In this document: positions 51,585-60,437 of the stretch, piece by piece | Numbering within the stretch: position 1 is the stretch's first letter | How the letters are laid out: every line of letters starts with the position of its first letter | Assembly (NCBI RefSeq): GCF_000685075.1 | Contig: NZ_BAYD01000058.1 | Span: forward strand, 1-62,771 | Direction: 5' to 3' | Length of the DNA: 62,771 bases | DNA from: Paraburkholderia oxyphila NBRC 105797 | GTDB taxonomy: Bacteria > Pseudomonadota > Gammaproteobacteria > Burkholderiales > Burkholderiaceae | The notes under the pieces: model-generated | Told to the model about the DNA's origin: nothing | Database searches by the model: none | The model's input: the letters and a program-made list of their open reading frames with translations, nothing else | Position numbers and translations under genes: made by a program

Positions 51585-52424
51585 TTACTTGAAGGGCCAC
51601 GACAGCCTGAGCGACTTCTCGAAGTGGTAAATCGCCATGAGGATACGCATCGTCAGTTCGCGATGATGCAGATAGAACTGCTGCGCGGTGACGCAGAACG
51701 CCAGCACGAAGAGCGGCAGCAGCACGATCGTCCCCGCGATCTTCAGATACCACGGTGTCGCGCGCTTGCCGTTCGCCACACGCCGCGCAAACCAGCCGTG
51801 CAGCAGCATGCACAGTGGCAGCGCGAGCACACCGGCCACGCCCATTTCGATGCGGTGATGGGCGTAGATGCTGTATGCCGGTCCGTTGACCGCCACGTCG
51901 AGCAGGGCGTCGATGGCGGGAAAGCCGCGGCTCGTGAACCAGCACAACAGATCCAGCAGCAACGTATAGACGGCGAGGCAGGACAGCGCGAGCGAGAACG
52001 AGCCGCGAAAGCCGAATCGCACGCGCACGCCGCTGCCGAGACGCGCTGCGGCGCGCAGCGCAACGAAGTACCCACCTACCGGCAGCAGCACGAAAGTGAG
52101 CGTGAGCGCCCAGAAAAATGGGGCGAGCGGGCCGGCCACCAGAACCCAGAGAAACAGCAGACCGACCGCGGCCAGGAAGGCCAGCACCTGGATGGGATCC
52201 TTCCAGTTGAGTTCGCTGGCGATAGCGCCGAGCGCCGATCCTGCCGCCGCCACACCGCCCGGCCCGTGCTGCGCCTGCTGGTGATAAGCCACTTTGATCT
52301 GTGCGCCAAGGGCCGTGTCGTAAGCGTTCACGCCGGCTTTCCGCTGTGTTTGCGGGTTCGCGAATACGCCCTGGCTGCCGGCCTGGAACGTGCCGTCCGG
52401 ATTGCGTCCCTGTTCGTCGCTCAT
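51585..52424 (-). CDS. Polytopic membrane protein
   Basis: From ATG 52424 (MSDEQGRNPDGTFQAGSQGV) the product has 279 residues; the open frame further upstream looks non-coding. There is a soluble Gly/Gln-rich N-terminus of about 75 residues, then at least five hydrophobic helices (for example VLAFLAAVGLLFLWVLVAGP, SLALSCLAVYTLLLDLLCWF, IAGTIVLLPLFVLAFCVTAQ). No transporter signature is seen. It is cotranscribed with the ankyrin-like protein and the lipoprotein at 52441 (16-bp gap). Confidence 0.7.
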   Translation of the reverse strand: MSDEQGRNPDGTFQAGSQGVFANPQTQRKAGVNAYDTALGAQIKVAYHQQAQHGPGGVAAAGSALGAIASELNWKDPIQVLAFLAAVGLLFLWVLVAGPLAPFFWALTLTFVLLPVGGYFVALRAAARLGSGVRVRFGFRGSFSLALSCLAVYTLLLDLLCWFTSRGFPAIDALLDVAVNGPAYSIYAHHRIEMGVAGVLALPLCMLLHGWFARRVANGKRATPWYLKIAGTIVLLPLFVLAFCVTAQQFYLHHRELTMRILMAIYHFEKSLRLSWPFK

Positions 52425-52440
52425 GGTGGGCTCCGCGGCG

Positions 52441-53100
52441 TCAATGTGCCATCTGCGAGGCCGACGGCACCGACACGACCCACGCGCGGTGATCGTCGGT
52501 GTTCTCCGCGAGGTCGTAGCCCATCGCAAACATCAACTGCGCGAAGAGATTCATGCCGTTCGTGCTCACGAACGACTGCACGTAGCCCGAGCCTTGAGGG
52601 AAGTTGTTCTTCGGCGGATTCGGGCCGGTGGTGCGACGCGCGCCCGTGTTCGCCCCCTGCGCGAGCGAGCCGCCCCAGAGCAGGAACTGGCCGCTGTCGG
52701 CGGAAACGATGTTGTTCGGGATGTCGTTGCCGCAGAACTTCACACCGTCGAAGTGCTGGCTGTGGCCCGCGTCGTGCCACAGCACCACGGAGACGTTCAT
52801 GCAGTAGTCGGGACCATACGAGAAGGTCCCGATGCTGCGCGCGTAGGCCGTGGCGGGCAGGCTGTTGATCGTGATGGCCGCGCGTGGCCAGCCGTTGCCG
52901 CCGTCCTGGAGGACGTGAGAGAGGCCCGAGTCCTTGAAGTGGCCCGGGCCCGGTCCCATGACGGCGGTGGTCATCCCGTTCTTGAGACCGTCTGTAAATT
53001 GCGAGACGGAATTGCCGAAGCCGGTCGAGCCGGCGCAACCGGCCAGGAGTCCTGCCAGCGCCGTCGCCGTGCCGAGTGAAGTGAGCAAAACCTTTTTCAT
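52441..53100 (-). CDS. Predicted lipoprotein
   Basis: The product has 219 residues with a clear lipoprotein signal (MKKVLLTSLGTATALAGLLA, lipobox LAGC). The mature part has four cysteines, a Gly/Asn-rich middle (GPGPGHFKDSGLSHVLQDGG, MNVSVVLWHDAGHSQHFDGV) and ends SVPSASQMAH. Not recognised. It belongs to a minus-strand cluster of surface and membrane proteins divergent from the LuxR pair. Confidence 0.7.
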   Translation of the reverse strand: MKKVLLTSLGTATALAGLLAGCAGSTGFGNSVSQFTDGLKNGMTTAVMGPGPGHFKDSGLSHVLQDGGNGWPRAAITINSLPATAYARSIGTFSYGPDYCMNVSVVLWHDAGHSQHFDGVKFCGNDIPNNIVSADSGQFLLWGGSLAQGANTGARRTTGPNPPKNNFPQGSGYVQSFVSTNGMNLFAQLMFAMGYDLAENTDDHRAWVVSVPSASQMAH

Positions 53101-53136
53101 CGTGTTTCCTCTCCCGCTTAGAGCTTGACGTGAGCC

Positions 53137-54414
53137 TTACTGCTTGACGCAGAGGCCTTCGACGAAGAAGCCGTTGCCGTTGACTTCGTCGAGGTAGTAG
53201 ATGTTTGTCGACGAAACCGGCAGGAACATCATCGCGCTCTGCACGGTGTTGCCGTTGCTCGTGGTGCGCAGCAGCCCGGCCATCAATCCGTTCACGCCGC
53301 TTGCCAGCGTGGGCGTCGAGGACGATGACGCGGCGTTGAACGTCGCATTGAAATTCAGCGTGAACGGGGAGGCGTTCTGGCCGGATGGCGTGAACGTCGT
53401 ACCCGCAATCGTCACGCGATTCGCCACGATGTCGCCGAGCAACTGGTTGTTGTCGCTGGTGTTCGGTTCCGAGCACAGCCACGTGCCGTCGTACGTGCCG
53501 CTCGTGAGTGGCTGCGCCGTGTGGAACACCCACGAACCGGTCCGGAACGTGCCGTCGCTGTTCGAGCCCGCCTGATCGAGCATCAGCGTGAGGGTGCCGC
53601 CGCTCGTGCTCGCGAAGAGGCGGCCGAAGGACTGGCCGTTCAACGTCATGTCGAAGGCGCCCGGGTACGTGGCCTGGTCAGGCTCGACGGTGATCGTGCC
53701 GGTGTCGGCGATGCTTGCGTTGCTGTCGTCCATACAGTTCGCGCCGTAGGCGGCGCTCGGGCAGGCGCGGAACGTGCCGTCGGCGTTGATCAGCATCTGG
53801 CCGCTGTCGGCGTCCTGCGAACCGACTGGTACGCCGGCTTTCGTGTAGTCGCCCGAGAGCTTGATGAAGCTGTACGTGCCCGCGAGGCCCGCCACTGTGG
53901 TGACGCCGTTGTTCGATGCGGCAATCTGGCCGGAGAGCGTTTGCGATCCGTTGCCTGCCGTCACGTTCGGGACGTTACTGAGCTGGCCGCTCAGGACGCC
54001 GTGGTTGCTGCTGTCGGTCGCGACGCTGAACTGCATGCCAACAGCGTTCGCCCCGGCCGCGAGCGCGGAAGGCACCGTTCCGCTCGCCTGAAAAGACGTC
54101 ACGATGTAATTGCCGTTCGTCAGCGTGTAGTTACCCACAAGCTTGCCGGCGAGGCCGAACTGCGAATTGATGAAGGTCGTCGTCACCTGGCCCTTGGCCG
54201 GGGCGTCGATCTGCACGGAGATCGTGTCGCCGAAGCTGACCGTGCCGATATAGGTCTGCTGCGCGGCGAGCGGCTGCGCTTGCACCTGTCCCGTCTGCGA
54301 CCCGCTGCCCGACTGGCTCGAACCGTTGCCGTTACTGCTGCCGTTGCTTCCGCTGCCCCCACCGCAAGCCGACAGCACCGCGCACACCCCAATGCAGACC
54401 AGTGTTTTATTCAT
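53137..54414 (-). CDS. Beta-rich surface lipoprotein
   Basis: The product has 425 residues. The signal MNKTLVCIGVCAVLSACGGG has lipobox LSAC, followed by a Ser/Gly/Asn spacer of about 30 residues, typical of exported Burkholderia lipoproteins. The rest is Thr/Ser/Gly/Asn-rich with repeated beta-hairpin-like stretches (SGTYDGTWLCSEPNTSDNNQ, NIYYLDEVNGNGFFVEGLC). It is the first gene of the minus-strand cluster and starts 352 bp from the divergent luxR gene. Confidence 0.75.
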   Translation of the reverse strand: MNKTLVCIGVCAVLSACGGGSGSNGSSNGNGSSQSGSGSQTGQVQAQPLAAQQTYIGTVSFGDTISVQIDAPAKGQVTTTFINSQFGLAGKLVGNYTLTNGNYIVTSFQASGTVPSALAAGANAVGMQFSVATDSSNHGVLSGQLSNVPNVTAGNGSQTLSGQIAASNNGVTTVAGLAGTYSFIKLSGDYTKAGVPVGSQDADSGQMLINADGTFRACPSAAYGANCMDDSNASIADTGTITVEPDQATYPGAFDMTLNGQSFGRLFASTSGGTLTLMLDQAGSNSDGTFRTGSWVFHTAQPLTSGTYDGTWLCSEPNTSDNNQLLGDIVANRVTIAGTTFTPSGQNASPFTLNFNATFNAASSSSTPTLASGVNGLMAGLLRTTSNGNTVQSAMMFLPVSSTNIYYLDEVNGNGFFVEGLCVKQ

Positions 54415-54766
54415 GCTGGATTCCAGATTCGATCATTTGACTTATGAAATTTGATTTTTTTGCCGACGGGAATTCCGCCGGGCGACCCCGCGATTCGATT
54501 TTTATCCGCTCGCAAACGTAAAACAGCGATAAATTTCACTGCATGTACTATTCATTTGAGCTGTTGACGCATTTCGCATAAGGTCCGCCAATAGCGGGTT
54601 GCCCACTCCTTTTGGCAGGGAATGTTCTTTACGGCCCGTCGGTGTGGCATTCTCCAGCGAGTGTGCCCGGGGGCGCATGATCAAAATTGATCATGTGAAT
54701 GAAGCAGGTCGGCCGCACACTAGATGCGAATTAGAAAGAAAAATATCCGAGGCCGATTGGCAGCTT
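54415..54766. promoter_or_regulatory. Divergent promoter region of the lipoprotein cluster and luxR pair
   Basis: This is a 352-bp AT-richer intergenic region. It contains the near-palindrome TGATCAAAATTGATCA (54678-54693), built from two TGATCA half-sites and a candidate operator for one of the LuxR proteins. The luxR frame stays open upstream to 54599, so part of the region may be coding if an earlier start is used. Confidence 0.4.
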
Positions 54767-55978
54767 ATGGCAACACGTGAAGTCAAGACCGGTAAAGCGG
54801 ACGCGCTCGATGCGATCCTCACGCAGTTCTACGACGCCGTGCTCGAACCGGACGCTTTGTTGCCGGCGCTGGCGCGCTTCGACCATTGGGTGGGCAGCAC
54901 GCTGTGCCATATGCTCGGCTGGAATCGCGTGCACGATTGCGCGCAGTTCAGTTTCATGACGCGCCCCGAGTTTCTCGCGACCGGCGACGCGTATGCGAAT
55001 TACTATGCCCCGAAAGATCCTCGGCGAGCATTGGTGAATCGCCTCGACGAGGGAATCGTGGTTCAATGCGCGGACTATTTCGATAGCGGTTATGTCGAGC
55101 GCAACGAGTTTTACCAGGATCTCCTGATTCAGAACTCGCTTCGATACAGCGCAGGCGGCTGCGCGTTTCGCGACGAGTCCGTCGACGTGCTTATCGTCTT
55201 CAATCACTGCGTGGGTCAGCCGGCTTTTTCGATGGCGCAGATTCAGGGCCTCAAGCGGCTATTTCCGCATTTGCGGAAAACGCTGCGCCTCATGAGCCGT
55301 ACGGAAACGCTGCGCGCGGGGCTGTATGCCGGAGAGGCCGGTTTGCAGTCGATGGGGCAGGCATTGATCGTCCTTAACCGGCAGCAGGACATTCTGTTCT
55401 GCAACGAGGGCGCCGAAGCCATCTTGCGGGAGCGTCACACGCAGCGTGTGCTGCCGCTGCGGATGGCGGGTACGCCCTTGTGGAGCCCGGCGCTGGGCGA
55501 TGTGTTGCGCCGTGTCCAGCTTACGCGCCGCACCGAAAGCCTGCTTGCGCCCGCGCGTGACGGCAGCCATGTCCTCACCGTCATCGCGTTGCCACGTGAA
55601 GGCATCGGACAGCGCGCGCAAACGGTCGCGCCGATGCACGGCCAGCCGTCGTGGCGGCACGACGCTGTGCCACCGGGGCTCATTCAGCCGTTCGGCCAGG
55701 CCGATCTCATGATTCTGATCTCGCGCCAGAATCACGAGGACGCGATTTCTGCCGCTCAACTCGCGCAGTTGTACGCGCTCTCGCCCGCCGAGGCGCGCCT
55801 CGCCCATCACCTCGCTAAAGGGTTGTCGATCGAGGAGCACGCAATCACCGCGGACGTGTCGATCACCACGGCACGCAACCAGTTGCGCGCCGTGCTCGGC
55901 AAGACCGGCTACCGGCGCCAGCAGGATCTCGTGCGGGCGTTGTCGCGGTTGCCGGCATCCTTGACATCGGTGCAGTGA
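54767..55978 (+). CDS. LuxR-family regulator, paralogue 1
   Basis: The ATG at 54767 is chosen because the product then aligns from its first residues with paralogue 2 (MATREV against MAQREV), giving 403 residues. The N-terminal 330 residues form an unnamed sensory domain with conserved blocks (RFDHWVGSTLCHMLGWNRVH, VERNEFYQDLLIQNSLRYSA, SMGQALIVLNRQQDILFCNE, the last PAS-like). The C-terminal LuxR helix-turn-helix is SPAEARLAHHLAKGLSIEEH with TTARNQLRAVLGKTGYRRQQ. An acyl-HSL pocket is not evident. It is divergent from the lipoprotein cluster, which it may control. Confidence 0.8.
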   Translation: MATREVKTGKADALDAILTQFYDAVLEPDALLPALARFDHWVGSTLCHMLGWNRVHDCAQFSFMTRPEFLATGDAYANYYAPKDPRRALVNRLDEGIVVQCADYFDSGYVERNEFYQDLLIQNSLRYSAGGCAFRDESVDVLIVFNHCVGQPAFSMAQIQGLKRLFPHLRKTLRLMSRTETLRAGLYAGEAGLQSMGQALIVLNRQQDILFCNEGAEAILRERHTQRVLPLRMAGTPLWSPALGDVLRRVQLTRRTESLLAPARDGSHVLTVIALPREGIGQRAQTVAPMHGQPSWRHDAVPPGLIQPFGQADLMILISRQNHEDAISAAQLAQLYALSPAEARLAHHLAKGLSIEEHAITADVSITTARNQLRAVLGKTGYRRQQDLVRALSRLPASLTSVQ

Positions 55979-55999
55979 GAGAACAGCAAGAAGCGAATC

Positions 56000-57151
56000 A
56001 TGGCGCAACGTGAAGTCATGACCGGCAAGCCCGAAACGCTGGATGAGATGATCGTGCGGTTCTACGATGCGATCCTCGATCCGGGCGCGCTGCTACGTGC
56101 GCTGACGGAATTCGATCGCTGGATCGGCAGCCGTCTGGCGCATATGGTTGGCTGGGACGCGCGCACGCAGAGCGCGCCGGTCAACCTGATGACGCGTGCT
56201 GAGTACATGCACGCGGGCGAGGCCTACGCGCAATACTACGGCAAGATCGACCCGCGCCGCGCAGTGGTACTGCATCAGCCGGTGGGACGCGTGTTCCAGT
56301 GCGCGGATTATTTCGACAACCGGTACGTCGACCGCAGCGAGTTCTATCAAGACCTGCTGATTCCCAACGGCATGCGTTACATCCTCGGCGGCTGCGTGTA
56401 TCGCGAGGACGCGCTCGACATCTATCTGGTTTTCAATCATGAGGTGGGTCAGCCGTCGTTTTCGACGCAGCAGGTGCAAGCCGTAGACCGACTGATGCCG
56501 CATTTGCAGAAGACGTTGAAGCTCATGCTGCGCAGCGAGTCGCTGCGCGCGGGGATCGTCGCCGGCGAAATGGCGCTCGCGTCGATGGATCAGGCGATCG
56601 TCGTGCTCAATCCGGCAAACGAGGTCGTGTTCTGCAACCACAGCGCCGAAGCGCTGTTCAAGGCACAGCGCATTTTGCGAGTGTCGGGGCGCCGCATCGA
56701 ATCGGCGAGCTTCTGGAACGATACGTTGTCCGGCGCGATCGGCCGCGTGCGCGAAAGCGGCAAGCCCGAAAGTCTGCCCGTGGGTGCGGGTGCGCAGCCG
56801 CGCTATCTCACGGTGCTTGCGCTGCCGCGCGCACTCGGCACCGGAAACGGGCTCATGCTCGCGAGCGCAGACATCATGATCGTCGTGACCGAAGCGGAGC
56901 GCAGTGCCGCGGCCTCAGAACGACAACTGTCCCAGTTGTTTGGCTTGACGGCTGCCGAGGCGCGTCTCGCACATGGACTCGCAAAAGGACTTTCGATCGA
57001 GGAATATGCGAATGCGTGCGGCGTGACAATTACGACGGCGCGTAATCAGTTACGCGCGGTACTCGGTAAAACAGGCTATCGCAGACAGCAGGACCTGGTC
57101 CGTGCACTCGCGGTTTTGCCGGCGATCGCAGGCACGCGTGTTCGTGAATGA
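56000..57151 (+). CDS. LuxR-family regulator, paralogue 2
   Basis: The product has 383 residues and is a tandem paralogue of the preceding gene, 21 bp downstream. Shared blocks include LTEFDRWIGSRLAHMVGWDA, VDRSEFYQDLLIPNGMRYIL, SMDQAIVVLNPANEVVFCNH and the helix-turn-helix TAAEARLAHGLAKGLSIEEY with TTARNQLRAVLGKTGYRRQQ. The middle (about 220-290) diverges most, which suggests different ligands or partners with a common DNA target, since the recognition helices are almost identical. It is cotranscribed with paralogue 1. Confidence 0.85.
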   Translation: MAQREVMTGKPETLDEMIVRFYDAILDPGALLRALTEFDRWIGSRLAHMVGWDARTQSAPVNLMTRAEYMHAGEAYAQYYGKIDPRRAVVLHQPVGRVFQCADYFDNRYVDRSEFYQDLLIPNGMRYILGGCVYREDALDIYLVFNHEVGQPSFSTQQVQAVDRLMPHLQKTLKLMLRSESLRAGIVAGEMALASMDQAIVVLNPANEVVFCNHSAEALFKAQRILRVSGRRIESASFWNDTLSGAIGRVRESGKPESLPVGAGAQPRYLTVLALPRALGTGNGLMLASADIMIVVTEAERSAAASERQLSQLFGLTAAEARLAHGLAKGLSIEEYANACGVTITTARNQLRAVLGKTGYRRQQDLVRALAVLPAIAGTRVRE

Positions 57152-57397
57152 ATAGCTCGAAGGGCTGCCCGGACCGTCCTGTGCTTAAGCGCGAAGACAG
57201 GGACGGGCGTGCAGCACGGGGGGCATCGCATCGCAGACCTGCATCGGGTATGGCCAAGGGATGTTCGAGAACGTCACTTTGAGCGGCGGCTTGCGAGTGC
57301 GGAGCCGACGCTCGCGTGACCGCGATGCGCGACTGTCGAGCGGCGCTTCCTGGCTCTCGAAGGGACGGCCGTCGTGCCCCTCTAGGCGACCGTCGCT
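57152..57397. other. Spacer after the luxR pair
   Basis: The spacer holds a minus-strand frame (57185-57400) starting exactly at the border of the MITE-like element and reading VTFSNIPWPYPMQVCDAMPP near its end. It may be a relic of another mobile element. No terminator was identified after the luxR pair. Confidence 0.3.
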
Positions 57398-57401
57398 CAT
57401 C

Positions 57402-57560
57402 TATTGTGTTGAAAAACTCCCCGACCATGACTTAAGCGAGGTTTTCAGGGGGCCTCTTACCCTTAGCCGATGCTCACGAGCGGCGTATAGAGAGATCTGA
57501 GAGGCCGATTTTTTGCGCGCCGGCCCTGCTGCGCGGGGAAGTGAGTTTTTCAACACAATA
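57402..57560. mobile_element. 159-bp MITE-like element
   Basis: Perfect 18-bp terminal inverted repeats, TATTGTGTTGAAAAACTC (57402-57419) and GAGTTTTTCAACACAATA (57543-57560), enclose 123 bp. CATC occurs directly on both sides (57398-57401 and 57561-57564), which looks like a 4-bp target duplication. The minus-strand interior can be read as a transposase-like C-terminal tail (SWSGSFSTQ at the end), so it may derive from a full insertion sequence by internal deletion. It carries no transposase. Confidence 0.75.
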
Positions 57561-57695
57561 CATCCGAAGCAGACGGTCGCAAAGTGCATCGGACGTCCAA
57601 CGGGCGCAGGCACGCCCAACTGAGTGTCCCCCGGAGTCAGAATGGTTGTCGCCTCGTTAGAATCTGAAACTGTGGGGCGATAACGGAAAGATGAA

Positions 57696-58175
57696 GTGGC
57701 AAGATACGGACAGGTATTCAAGGACAAGGCTGTAGCGCGGCTGTTGCCGCCCGAGAGCGCGTCGGTGGAAGAGGTGGCGCACGAGTTGAGCATCTCGACT
57801 TCGACGCTCGAACGGTGGCGCGCGGATGCGCTGTCCAGGCCCGCTCGCGAGCGGGCCTGGACAGCGGCGGCCCGGTTCGAGGCGGTGCTGGCGACCGCCG
57901 CAATGGATGAGACCAGCAAGAGCGCCTGGTGTCGCGAGAACGGCGTGTATCCCCATGAGCTGGAGCAGTGGCGCGCTGCGGCCACCCAGGCACTGGCTGA
58001 GCCTGAGGATGCGCGCGCCACCCATCGCGAGACGAAGGCTGACCGGCGACGCATCAAGGAACTCGAGCGCGAGCTGCGCCGCAAGGAGAAGGCTCTGGCC
58101 GAGGCTGCTGCGCTGCTGGTGCTCTCAAAAAAGCTCGAAGCGATCTTCCCGAAGGACAAGGACGAGGACGCATGA
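57696..58175 (+). CDS. IS3-family transposase OrfA
   Basis: The product has 159 residues from GTG 57696 (GGAAAG upstream). The N-terminal helix-turn-helix (FKDKAVARLLPPESASVEEV, LSISTSTLERWRADAL) binds the IS ends. A second helix-turn-helix-like part (WCRENGVYPHELEQWRAAA) and a C-terminal coiled coil (RRIKELERELRRKEKALAEA) follow. It overlaps orfB by four bases (ATGA), and no clear slippery heptamer was noted. Confidence 0.85.
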   Translation: MARYGQVFKDKAVARLLPPESASVEEVAHELSISTSTLERWRADALSRPARERAWTAAARFEAVLATAAMDETSKSAWCRENGVYPHELEQWRAAATQALAEPEDARATHRETKADRRRIKELERELRRKEKALAEAAALLVLSKKLEAIFPKDKDEDA

Positions 58176-59263
58176 TCGGCCTGGAAGATCGCCAAACGAT
58201 GGTCCGCCATATCGAGTCCGCTCATGCAGCCGGGGCGCGCCTGGGTCTGGCCTGCGAGGTGGCGGGCATTACTGTTCGTACGCTGCAGCGCTGGAAAGCG
58301 CACGCTGGACTGGTCATCGGTGACCGCCGCCCGTGTGCTGAACGGCCGATTCCTTCGCACGCGCTGAGCGAGCAGGAGCGTGAACGCATTCTGGCCGTTG
58401 CCAACGAGCCGCGTTTCGCCGCGCTGCCACCGGCCCGGATCGTGCCGATGCTGGCCGATGAGAATGTCTATATCGCGAGCGAATCGAGTTTCCAGCGAGT
58501 GCTGCGCGCCCATGGCCAGAACCGGCATCGCGGTCGCAGTCGTGCGCCTGCGCCATCGCGGGCGCCGACCACACACGTGGCCACAGCGCCCGGACAGGTC
58601 TGGTGCTGGGATATGACCTATTTGCCAGCCCAGGTGCAGGGTCGCTGGTTCTACCTCTACCTGATCCTTGATCTGTACAGCCGCAAGATCATCGGCTGGG
58701 AGATCCATGACAGGGACGATGCCGAACACGCCGTCCATCTCGTGAAGCGCACCGCGCTCGCCGAGGGTATTCATGCGCGCCCCAGCAAGCCGGTGCTGCA
58801 CGGCGATAATGGCAGTACCCTCAAGGCCACCACGGTACTGGCGATGCTCAACTGGTTGGGCGTGAAACCGTCGTACTCGCGCCCGCGCGTCTCCGATGAC
58901 GACGCCTTCGTGGAATCGTTGTTCAAGACGGCCAAATACCGTCCTGAATTCCCGGTGAGCGGCTTCGCCGACCTTGCAGCCGCCCGCGCCTGGGGCCACG
59001 ACTTCGTCCACTGGTACAACTTCGAGCATCGCCACAGCGCAATTCGCTATGTCACACCCGCGCAGCGTCATGCCGGTGAGGACCTGGCAATCCTGCAAGC
59101 GCGTCATCAGACATACCTCCAGGCGCGTGAACGCAATCCGGCACGTTGGTCAGGTCGCACTCGAGACTGGTCGCCGATCGTCGCCGTCACACTCAATCCC
59201 GAGCGCGACGCTGTCATTGGCGATCACCTTCGTGCCCGGGATAAAACTCAATTGGTTGCATGA
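58172..59263 (+). CDS. IS3-family transposase OrfB
   Basis: The product has 363 residues. The N-terminal helix-turn-helix (GLACEVAGITVRTLQRWKAH) is followed by the rve integrase core with the DDE triad visible: D in VWCWDMTYLPAQVQG, D in HGDNGSTLKATTVLAMLNWL and E in DDDAFVESLFKTAKYRPEFP. HWYNFEHRHSAIRYVTPAQR is the typical end of the core. The gene is intact, so the element may still be mobile. Confidence 0.9.
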   Translation: MIGLEDRQTMVRHIESAHAAGARLGLACEVAGITVRTLQRWKAHAGLVIGDRRPCAERPIPSHALSEQERERILAVANEPRFAALPPARIVPMLADENVYIASESSFQRVLRAHGQNRHRGRSRAPAPSRAPTTHVATAPGQVWCWDMTYLPAQVQGRWFYLYLILDLYSRKIIGWEIHDRDDAEHAVHLVKRTALAEGIHARPSKPVLHGDNGSTLKATTVLAMLNWLGVKPSYSRPRVSDDDAFVESLFKTAKYRPEFPVSGFADLAAARAWGHDFVHWYNFEHRHSAIRYVTPAQRHAGEDLAILQARHQTYLQARERNPARWSGRTRDWSPIVAVTLNPERDAVIGDHLRARDKTQLVA

Positions 59264-59408
59264 ATCAGACGACAACCACCTTGACTCGCTCCGGTGTCAA
59301 CAACCTGCTAGGCTAGCTAGTCTCGTGTCAGGCGGATTTCCCTACCTGACACCCGGTTGCCCAATTCCGATGACGTGGAGGAAGTTCCGGTAGTGGATTT
59401 AGGATACG

Positions 59409-60437
59409 CTACGAACCGTAGTACGCTCGCCCGCGTTCTGGACTGCTGTTTGGCACATCAGATACTGCAAATTCCATCGAGAAGGAATTCGTACCGATCG
59501 GGGCATCGCGTTCAATTTCGCGAAGATCGTGAAGTTGCAACCAATGGCGTCGCAAGTGCGACGCGACTTTGCGCGTGGCTCGAGCTGTTCCGCCGCCGAC
59601 CAGCAGCGCTACTCCCTCGCTAGGCAACGCAACACGGGCAAGCAGACCAAAGCTCCCAGATTGAGATCGGTTTGAGAAAGAACTCTCCTCACGGCGCCAC
59701 TGCCCTAGCATGTCAGGCGAGCGCAGTTTCATTGGCGCAATCTCGAGGTATCTGTTTCCATTCTTTGCATCTTCCGCGCCTGACAACCTGAACGATCTGT
59801 CCGTATTTATAGATTTGTTCAGTTCCGTCGCAATTGCATTCGAGAATATTCCAATAACGATGAATGTTTTGCATTCGCGAATTTCTTTGTAGCGTTCGTC
59901 GTCCAGACGCGTTTCTCCGAAAACAACTCGCCAGACATCATCGTCGAAGAATATTCTCGGAACTGGTGCTCCATTCTCTGCAAACATGGCAGAAATATGC
60001 CGCGCTGCTACAAGATCATCGATGGACACACAGGCGCGGTCCAGCTCCTTAAATTCCTTCAGGCAGAGCCCATTGACACCGTTGTCCTGGGCGCTATCGG
60101 GCGGACTTTCAATTTTGAATCGTGGCATAACGATAATGACTTTGCCGTTCGGTGGCACGAAGAAGAATCGGGCAAACTTAACCCTAGCCTCCTTGCGTAC
60201 AAAGTCGCTATAGAAATGAAGAAAGAGCGGCACCAGAGCAGCCGCCAGAATGGAGCCGCCGACAGCCAAAAACGCGTTTATTGATCCCTTAAGAGCCTTG
60301 ATTAGCCATTCGGGAGAGGCGTTCGATTCGGGCAAAAATTCGGCGGCCAGAGCCGACGCGACTAAGACCATCGCCAGCACGTACACCAGCTTGCGCAAAT
60401 CTCGTAGATATGGCTCCGTGACCTCATGGTTAGCCAT
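59409..60437 (-). CDS. Two-TM protein with unknown cytoplasmic domain
   Basis: The product has 342 residues. Two N-terminal membrane helices (about 17-34 and 54-76) are followed by a soluble domain of 260 residues. It contains KVIIVMPRFKIESP, DLVAARHISAMFAENGAPVP, ECKTFIVIGIFSNAIATELN and, near the end, EGVALLVGGGTARATRKVAS. The alternation of hydrophobic strands with Gly-rich turns recalls Rossmann-like nucleotide-binding (SLOG-type) folds, but this is only a visual impression. It is AT-richer than its surroundings and lies alone behind the IS3 element, so it is probably acquired. Confidence 0.65.
   Translation of the reverse strand: MANHEVTEPYLRDLRKLVYVLAMVLVASALAAEFLPESNASPEWLIKALKGSINAFLAVGGSILAAALVPLFLHFYSDFVRKEARVKFARFFFVPPNGKVIIVMPRFKIESPPDSAQDNGVNGLCLKEFKELDRACVSIDDLVAARHISAMFAENGAPVPRIFFDDDVWRVVFGETRLDDERYKEIRECKTFIVIGIFSNAIATELNKSINTDRSFRLSGAEDAKNGNRYLEIAPMKLRSPDMLGQWRREESSFSNRSQSGSFGLLARVALPSEGVALLVGGGTARATRKVASHLRRHWLQLHDLREIERDAPIGTNSFSMEFAVSDVPNSSPERGRAYYGS

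Larger units (their letters stand above)
57625..59299 (+). mobile_element. IS3-family insertion sequence
   Basis: Two overlapping transposase frames lie between imperfect inverted ends. The left end (TGTCCCCCGGAGTCAGAATG from 57625, then GTTGTCG) and the right end read in reverse (TGACACCGGAGCGAGTCAAG from 59299, then GTGGTTGTCG) share the GAGTCA and TGGTTGTCG blocks in register. The outer few bases are less certain, so the borders may be off by several bases. No target duplication was confirmed. Confidence 0.75.

Noticed and set aside
57401..59107. Long minus-strand open frame of 568 codons across the IS3 element
   Set aside because: It is the antisense of orfA and orfB, which carry the clear transposase motifs.
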